Source: DASRJG01 sp964647625
Lineage (GTDB): Bacteria > Acidobacteriota > Polarisedimenticolia > Polarisedimenticolales > DASRJG01
Assembly (NCBI GenBank): GCA_964647625.1
Contig: CAZYHZ010000043.1
Location: forward strand, 1 to 36,508
Reading direction: 5' to 3'
DNA length: 36,508 nucleotides
Each line of letters opens with the position of its first letter. Position 1 is the first letter of the stretch. Position numbers and translations under genes: made by a program. Shown here piece by piece: positions 32,809 through 36,508 of this stretch. Under the pieces are notes generated by a model. It saw only the letters and a list, made by a program, of their open reading frames with translations, was not told where the DNA came from and searched no databases.

Positions 32809-34325
32809 TCCGAAAGACCGAGCTCGGGCACGACGCTTCGGCCCGCGCGAAGCGCCTCGATCGCCGCGGCGTTTTCCGGGCGATCGCGCAGCAGCACCCG
32901 CGCGAACGGATCCGCGTACGCGGGGACCCAGCCGGAGTCGTGCTCGAGAAGAGGGACGACCGCCTGATCGGCGTGCAGCAGCACGACGTCGACGCCGTAG
33001 CGGTCGGGCGTCTGGCGCCAATCGCCGATCGCGTTGACGAAGCGTGCCCACTCCTCGATCACGGGCAGGGGATAGACGGTGTCCGACCGGCCATCCACGA
33101 AGATCGTCGCCTTGGGAAGCTTCCATCTCACGTATCCGCCCCAGTCGTACTCGGCGAGCACGCGCCCGCCGATGCCGTTGGCCTCGAGAAACTTCACGGC
33201 GGCAACCGGCGTGAGGACGGGGACCTTCCGGATGCGGAGGTCGAACACACCGAATCGGTACAGCGCGATCGCGAGCGCGGCCGCCGCGAGGCCGGCCCCG
33301 GTTAACCGCGACGCGTCCGCGCGCGCGGCGGCGAGCGCTTCGAGCCGACGAAAGACGGACGTCGTTTTCAGGGCGGGAAGCGCGCGCGCCGAGACGAGCG
33401 CGGCTGCGATGGCGTACAGAGGCACGAACCGGACGCGCTCGACCGCGGCGGCGGCCAAGACGAGGACCGACAGCGCGTCGAACGTCGTGAGGCGGCGCCG
33501 GCCGACGACGATCGCAGCCGCCGTGACCAGCATCGAGAGAAGCACGGGCCACGCCTGCCCGATCCCGGATACGAGCAGCGGGCGCCATTCGGACAGAGAC
33601 GGCGTGAACCGGCCCCCGATCGTGCCGGCGACCGCGCCCCACACGCGGAAGCCGAGCGGATGCAGCCCGGTCATCGCCGCCGCCGCGAGGGCGCATGGAA
33701 GGCTCCGGGTCCACGGCACGCCCGGAGAGAAGACGCGCGCGAGCACGGGGACCAGGCGCTCGGCGATTCCCGCGGCTGCGAGGAGAAAGAGCAGCACGAT
33801 CCCCAGCGCGAATCCGGCGTGCAGGTTCGTCCAGACCGGCACGGCGAGCGGGATCGCGACGGCCGGCCATCGATCCCCGCGCGCCAGCCGGTCGATCGCG
33901 GCGAGAAGAAGCGCCAGGCAGGCGAACGTGAACAGCGTCGGGCGGAACAAGAAATACTCTCCCGAAGCACGGGTGAACAGAAGCGTCGTCACGGTGAGCG
34001 ACACGAGCCCTCCGCCGCTCCTGAACGAGACGACGGCGATCGTCGCGAGGACGACCGCGATCAACGCCAGCCGCAGGACCACGAGGCCCCGATCGTCGGC
34101 GCGCTCGGCGGTCTCGAAGAACAGGAGCCGCGACAGCCACTCGTAGTCGTTCCAGGGCTTGCCGGCCATCGTGAAGCTCGCGGCGTCGACCCGTGGCGGC
34201 CCGGATGTCGCGGCGATCTCGCGCCCGGCGTAGAGCGTCACGAACAGATCGGGATCCGCGAACCGCACCGAATCGATGACGACGAGCGCGGTGAGAGCGA
34301 TCGCCACGCGCATCAGAGCGTTCAC
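32793..34325 (-). CDS. Polytopic membrane protein, glycosyltransferase-like
   Basis: A 510-residue membrane protein with roughly ten helices. The segment ADPDLFVTLYAGREI after the first helix and GKPWNDYEWLSRLLFF resemble the first loop of GT-C or dolichol-mannose-dependent families, in which acidic residues take part in catalysis. The C-terminal soluble part includes VLAEYDWGGYVRWKLP and IFVDGRSDTVYP, seen in many uncharacterised membrane glycosyltransferase-like proteins. GTG 34325 is chosen because a TATCAT -10-like hexamer ends 8 bases before it; ATG 34313 is the alternative. Longer upstream readings run into the divergent gene and have no membrane-protein character. Function is inferred from topology and neighbours only. 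Confidence 0.75.
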   Translation of the reverse strand: MNALMRVAIALTALVVIDSVRFADPDLFVTLYAGREIAATSGPPRVDAASFTMAGKPWNDYEWLSRLLFFETAERADDRGLVVLRLALIAVVLATIAVVSFRSGGGLVSLTVTTLLFTRASGEYFLFRPTLFTFACLALLLAAIDRLARGDRWPAVAIPLAVPVWTNLHAGFALGIVLLFLLAAAGIAERLVPVLARVFSPGVPWTRSLPCALAAAAMTGLHPLGFRVWGAVAGTIGGRFTPSLSEWRPLLVSGIGQAWPVLLSMLVTAAAIVVGRRRLTTFDALSVLVLAAAAVERVRFVPLYAIAAALVSARALPALKTTSVFRRLEALAAARADASRLTGAGLAAAALAIALYRFGVFDLRIRKVPVLTPVAAVKFLEANGIGGRVLAEYDWGGYVRWKLPKATIFVDGRSDTVYPLPVIEEWARFVNAIGDWRQTPDRYGVDVVLLHADQAVVPLLEHDSGWVPAYADPFARVLLRDRPENAAAIEALRAGRSVVPELGLSDYLGL

Positions 34326-34333
34326 GGGGCGGC

Positions 34334-34343
34334 ATGATAAGGT
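34334..34343. promoter_or_regulatory. Overlapping divergent -10-like elements
   Basis: Plus strand: TAAGGT at 34338-34343, with TG one base upstream (TGaTAAGGT, an extended -10), 9 bases before GTG 34353. Minus strand: TATCAT at 34334-34339, 8 bases before GTG 34325. The two hexamers share bases 34338-34339. Polymerase could bind in only one direction at a time, so the two genes would be expressed in competition. Confidence 0.55.
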
Positions 34344-34352
34344 CCGCCCGGA

Positions 34353-36167
34353 GTGAATCGGAGCACAAAGATCACGTTCGCGATCGCGACGCTGCTCCTC
34401 CTCGTCCACGCCGCCTTCGTCCTCGACGGCGCTCGAAACAACGGCGGCGTCTACGACGAGTGCGTCTATCCGCCCGCGGGGCTTTCGTACTTGAAGACCG
34501 CGGATTACAGGATCAATCCGGAGCATCCGCCGCTGCTCAAGCTCTTCACGGGGCTCCCGTGGCTGGGGCTCGGGATCGCCGTCGCCGGCAGGCCCGGGTG
34601 GGCCGAGGCCGAGGAATGGACGTTCGGGCAGGACGTCCTCTACCGGTCGGGGCTCCCCCCGCAGGCGCTCCTGTTCCGCTCTCGGTTCATGATCGCGCTT
34701 CTCTCACTGGCTCTGGCGGCGACGGTCTTCGCCGTCGCGCGGCGATGGAGCGGCGACGCGGCGGCACTGGCCGCGCTCGCGCTGTACGCGCTCGATCCGC
34801 TCGCGATCGCGCACGGCGGCCTGGCGACGACCGACCTCGGCGCGGCGCTGTTCTACTTCCTCGCCGCGATCGCGATCCCTTGGGCGATCGCCGGCGACGG
34901 CGTCGTCTCGCTCGCCGGAGCCGGCCTGGCCCTCGGAGCGGCTCTCGCGTCGAAATTCTCGACGGTCCCGCTCGCCGCGGGCCTCGCTCTCGTGTCGGGC
35001 GTGGGGGCATGGCGGGAGGGCCGCCGGGCCCGCCCGATCCTGCGCGGTCTGGCGATCGCGATGATCGCCGCGGGCCTCGTCGCATTCGTCTACGGACCGA
35101 AAGGACCGGCTCCGTTCATCGACGGCGTCCGTTTCCTGCGCCATCACCAGGAGACGGGGCACGGCACGTACGCGTTCGGTCGCTACGCAACCTCCGGCTG
35201 GTGGTGGTACTTCCCGGCCGCATGGCTGGTGAAGACGCCGATCCCGATCCTCCTCGCGAGTGCTTCGGGCTGCGCGTGGGTGATCGCTCGCATGCGCCGG
35301 CGCGATGCGGAAGCGTCATGGACCGCCGTGTTCGTGGTCCTGTTCGCGGTCCCCGCGCTGGCCTCGCCGATCCAGATCGGAGTCCGCCACCTGCTTCCGC
35401 TCGTCCCGTTCCTCGCGGTGTGGGGCGGGGGAGCGGTCGCGCATCTCGTTTCGACGCGACCTCGGGCTCGGATCGCGATCGCCGCCTTGGGCGTCTGGCT
35501 CGCCCTGATTCCCGTCTTCGCGCATCCCTACGAGCTCGCATACTCGAACGAGCTTTTCGGGGGACCGAAAAGGACGTGGCGCGTATTGGCGGACTCGAAC
35601 GTCGATTGGGGCCAGGACCTTCCGCGCCTCGCCGCGGAGCTGAAGCGCCAACCGCTGCGCCGCGTCTACCTCGCGTACGAGGGGTCCGCCGACCCCGCCG
35701 CCTACGGGCTCCGGTACTGCCGGATCCCGTCGATCGGGCTCGCGCCGGCGGCCTACGACGACGGCCTCGATCCTTCGGGGCGCGAGTGGATCGCGATCAG
35801 CACGACGACGCTTCTCGACGTGATGGTGGAAGGCCACGCGGCGTACGCGTGGCTTCGCGAGCGCCCGATGACGCGCCTGGTCGGAACCAGCATCGCGCTG
35901 TACGACATCACGGGCGATGCCGAGGCGAATCGCCGGGTCGCATTCACCGCGATCTCGTTCGGCGAGCTCGACGCGGCCGAGCCCGCGTTACGCCGGGTCG
36001 TCGAGCTCGAACCCGGAAAATCCGGACCACTCATAGAGCTGGCGCGGGTCCAAGCCTCCCTCGGCCGGTGGAAAGACGCGGTGGCCACGTGCGGAATTGC
36101 CGAAGATCTGGCCCCGCCGCAGGCCGATTTCGAGCCCTGCCGTCGAATCCAGCAAGCACGGTTTTGA
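34353..36167 (+). CDS. GT39/PMT-like membrane glycosyltransferase with C-terminal TPR
   Basis: Polytopic protein of 604 residues resembling dolichyl-phosphate-mannose protein mannosyltransferases and ArnT. The first loop has YDECVYPPAGLSYLKTADY and INPEHPPLLKLF, in which DE is the likely catalytic acidic pair and NPEHPP is a strong family motif. About ten helices extend to residue 395, followed by ADSNVDWGQDLPRLA and a soluble domain. The last 80 residues form TPR-like helices (AISFGELDAAEPALRRVVELEP, and a second). GTG 34353 follows an extended -10 with no clear Shine-Dalgarno. It is the third glycosyltransferase-like membrane protein in this stretch. Substrate unknown. Confidence 0.83.
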   Translation: MNRSTKITFAIATLLLLVHAAFVLDGARNNGGVYDECVYPPAGLSYLKTADYRINPEHPPLLKLFTGLPWLGLGIAVAGRPGWAEAEEWTFGQDVLYRSGLPPQALLFRSRFMIALLSLALAATVFAVARRWSGDAAALAALALYALDPLAIAHGGLATTDLGAALFYFLAAIAIPWAIAGDGVVSLAGAGLALGAALASKFSTVPLAAGLALVSGVGAWREGRRARPILRGLAIAMIAAGLVAFVYGPKGPAPFIDGVRFLRHHQETGHGTYAFGRYATSGWWWYFPAAWLVKTPIPILLASASGCAWVIARMRRRDAEASWTAVFVVLFAVPALASPIQIGVRHLLPLVPFLAVWGGGAVAHLVSTRPRARIAIAALGVWLALIPVFAHPYELAYSNELFGGPKRTWRVLADSNVDWGQDLPRLAAELKRQPLRRVYLAYEGSADPAAYGLRYCRIPSIGLAPAAYDDGLDPSGREWIAISTTTLLDVMVEGHAAYAWLRERPMTRLVGTSIALYDITGDAEANRRVAFTAISFGELDAAEPALRRVVELEPGKSGPLIELARVQASLGRWKDAVATCGIAEDLAPPQADFEPCRRIQQARF

Positions 36168-36169
36168 CA

Positions 36170-36198
36170 TTGCCCAATTCAGACCGTGACCGTACAAT
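36170..36198 (+). promoter_or_regulatory. Sigma-70-like promoter for the PqqD-family gene
   Basis: TTGCCC (36170-36175), a 17-base spacer and TACAAT (36193-36198), in a locally AT-rich 69-base gap. A Shine-Dalgarno-like GGAG (36224-36227) sits 9 bases before ATG 36237, giving a normal leader of about 30 bases. Confidence 0.6.
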
Positions 36199-36236
36199 TT
36201 CCACGCATTTCGGGCGGGTTTGCGGAGAAACCTCGG

Positions 36237-36508
36237 ATGGGTCTGCTCATGGAGAATCCCCGACGCAATCCGGATACCTCGTTCCGGCGCATCGGCGATG
36301 AAGGCGGGTTGGTCGTCATCCCCGGGCGAGCGGAAGTCAAGGTGTTGAATCCGGTCGGGATCACCGTATTTTCCCTGTTGGACGGCTCGAGGGACATCGA
36401 CGCGCTGGCGGCGGCGGTCGTCGACGAGTTCGACGTCGAGATGGCCCAGGCCAGACAGGACGTGATCGCGTTTCTCGCGGACATGAGGCAGGACGGAATG
36501 CTCGCAGG
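36237..36508 (+). CDS. PqqD-family protein (cut by window end)
   Basis: Small winged-helix-like PqqD-family domain, the fold that presents precursor peptides to radical-SAM and other modifying enzymes. The 90 visible residues cover most of the domain: FRRIGDEGGLVVIPGRAEVK, LNPVGITVFSLLDGSRDID and an acidic helix ending FLADMRQDGML. ATG 36237 has GGAG 9 bases upstream and is preferred over ATG 36249. The coding region is open at the window edge. Its own promoter suggests it begins a new operon to the right. PqqD-like proteins often accompany HPr-kinase-related proteins, of which two occur at 17862-22737. Confidence 0.8.
   Translation, partial: MGLLMENPRRNPDTSFRRIGDEGGLVVIPGRAEVKVLNPVGITVFSLLDGSRDIDALAAAVVDEFDVEMAQARQDVIAFLADMRQDGMLA

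Noticed and set aside
32748..32812. Intrinsic terminator between the convergent glycosyltransferase-like genes
   Set aside because: No GC stem followed by a T run on either strand; the genes themselves overlap.
36164..36169. Perfect TTGACA as -35 for the PqqD-family gene
   Set aside because: It is 23 bases from TACAAT, too far for a standard promoter; the adjacent TTGCCC at 36170 gives a 17-base spacer.

Overview
The window is about 70% GC and almost entirely coding. It uses many GTG and TTG starts and is packed into short operons whose genes often overlap by 4 bases (GTGA or ATGA). It looks like a chromosome segment of a free-living Gram-negative-type bacterium. The conserved run ffh-rpsP-khpA-rimM-trmD-rplS, a fused aspartokinase/diaminopimelate decarboxylase, HPr-kinase-related proteins and many TPR-tailed membrane proteins fit an Acidobacteriota-like lineage (for example Thermoanaerobaculia or Holophagae relatives). 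That placement is an inference; other high-GC uncultured phyla are possible. I found no rRNA, tRNA, CRISPR array, insertion sequence or phage gene.

Region 1 (1-7293) is housekeeping: ftsY, ribD, ribE and ribBA, then a striking heptad-based inverted repeat, then ffh and the ribosome-biogenesis run rpsP-khpA-rimM-trmD-rplS. The SRP receptor and the SRP GTPase therefore flank the riboflavin genes. Lumazine synthase (ribH) is absent here. Region 2 (7301-11855) holds a large TPR protein, an eroded sigma-54-activator-like regulator that lacks its ATPase residues, and a LipM-like lipoyl/octanoyl transferase. Region 3 (11845-17130) has a divergent pair: a class A penicillin-binding protein and the lysine-pathway fusion enzyme.

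Region 4 (17170-26839) is the most unusual. A phytanoyl-CoA-dioxygenase-like protein and a first HPr-kinase-related protein precede uvrB. After uvrB come a protein that fuses a catalytically dead S24/S26-peptidase-like domain to a SAM methyltransferase, and then a second HPr-kinase-related protein. A membrane spermidine-synthase-like protein and uvrC follow. A PqqD-family gene starts at the right edge (36237). HprK-like, S24/S26-like and PqqD-like proteins recur together in poorly characterised peptide-modification loci, so the window may hold dispersed parts of such a system.

Region 5 (26861-36167) is envelope-related: a membrane-anchored alpha/beta-hydrolase-fold protein without its nucleophile, a polyprenyl diphosphate synthase, an alkaline-phosphatase-superfamily membrane protein that has lost metal ligands, and three multi-spanning proteins of glycosyltransferase type, two with TPR tails.

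Two window-wide patterns stand out. Eight genes at the head of transcription units have a TAnnnT -10-like hexamer 6-9 bases before the start codon and no Shine-Dalgarno sequence, which suggests leaderless mRNAs. All three convergent gene pairs overlap or abut at their stop codons, leaving no room for terminators. In addition, four proteins are apparent pseudoenzymes.
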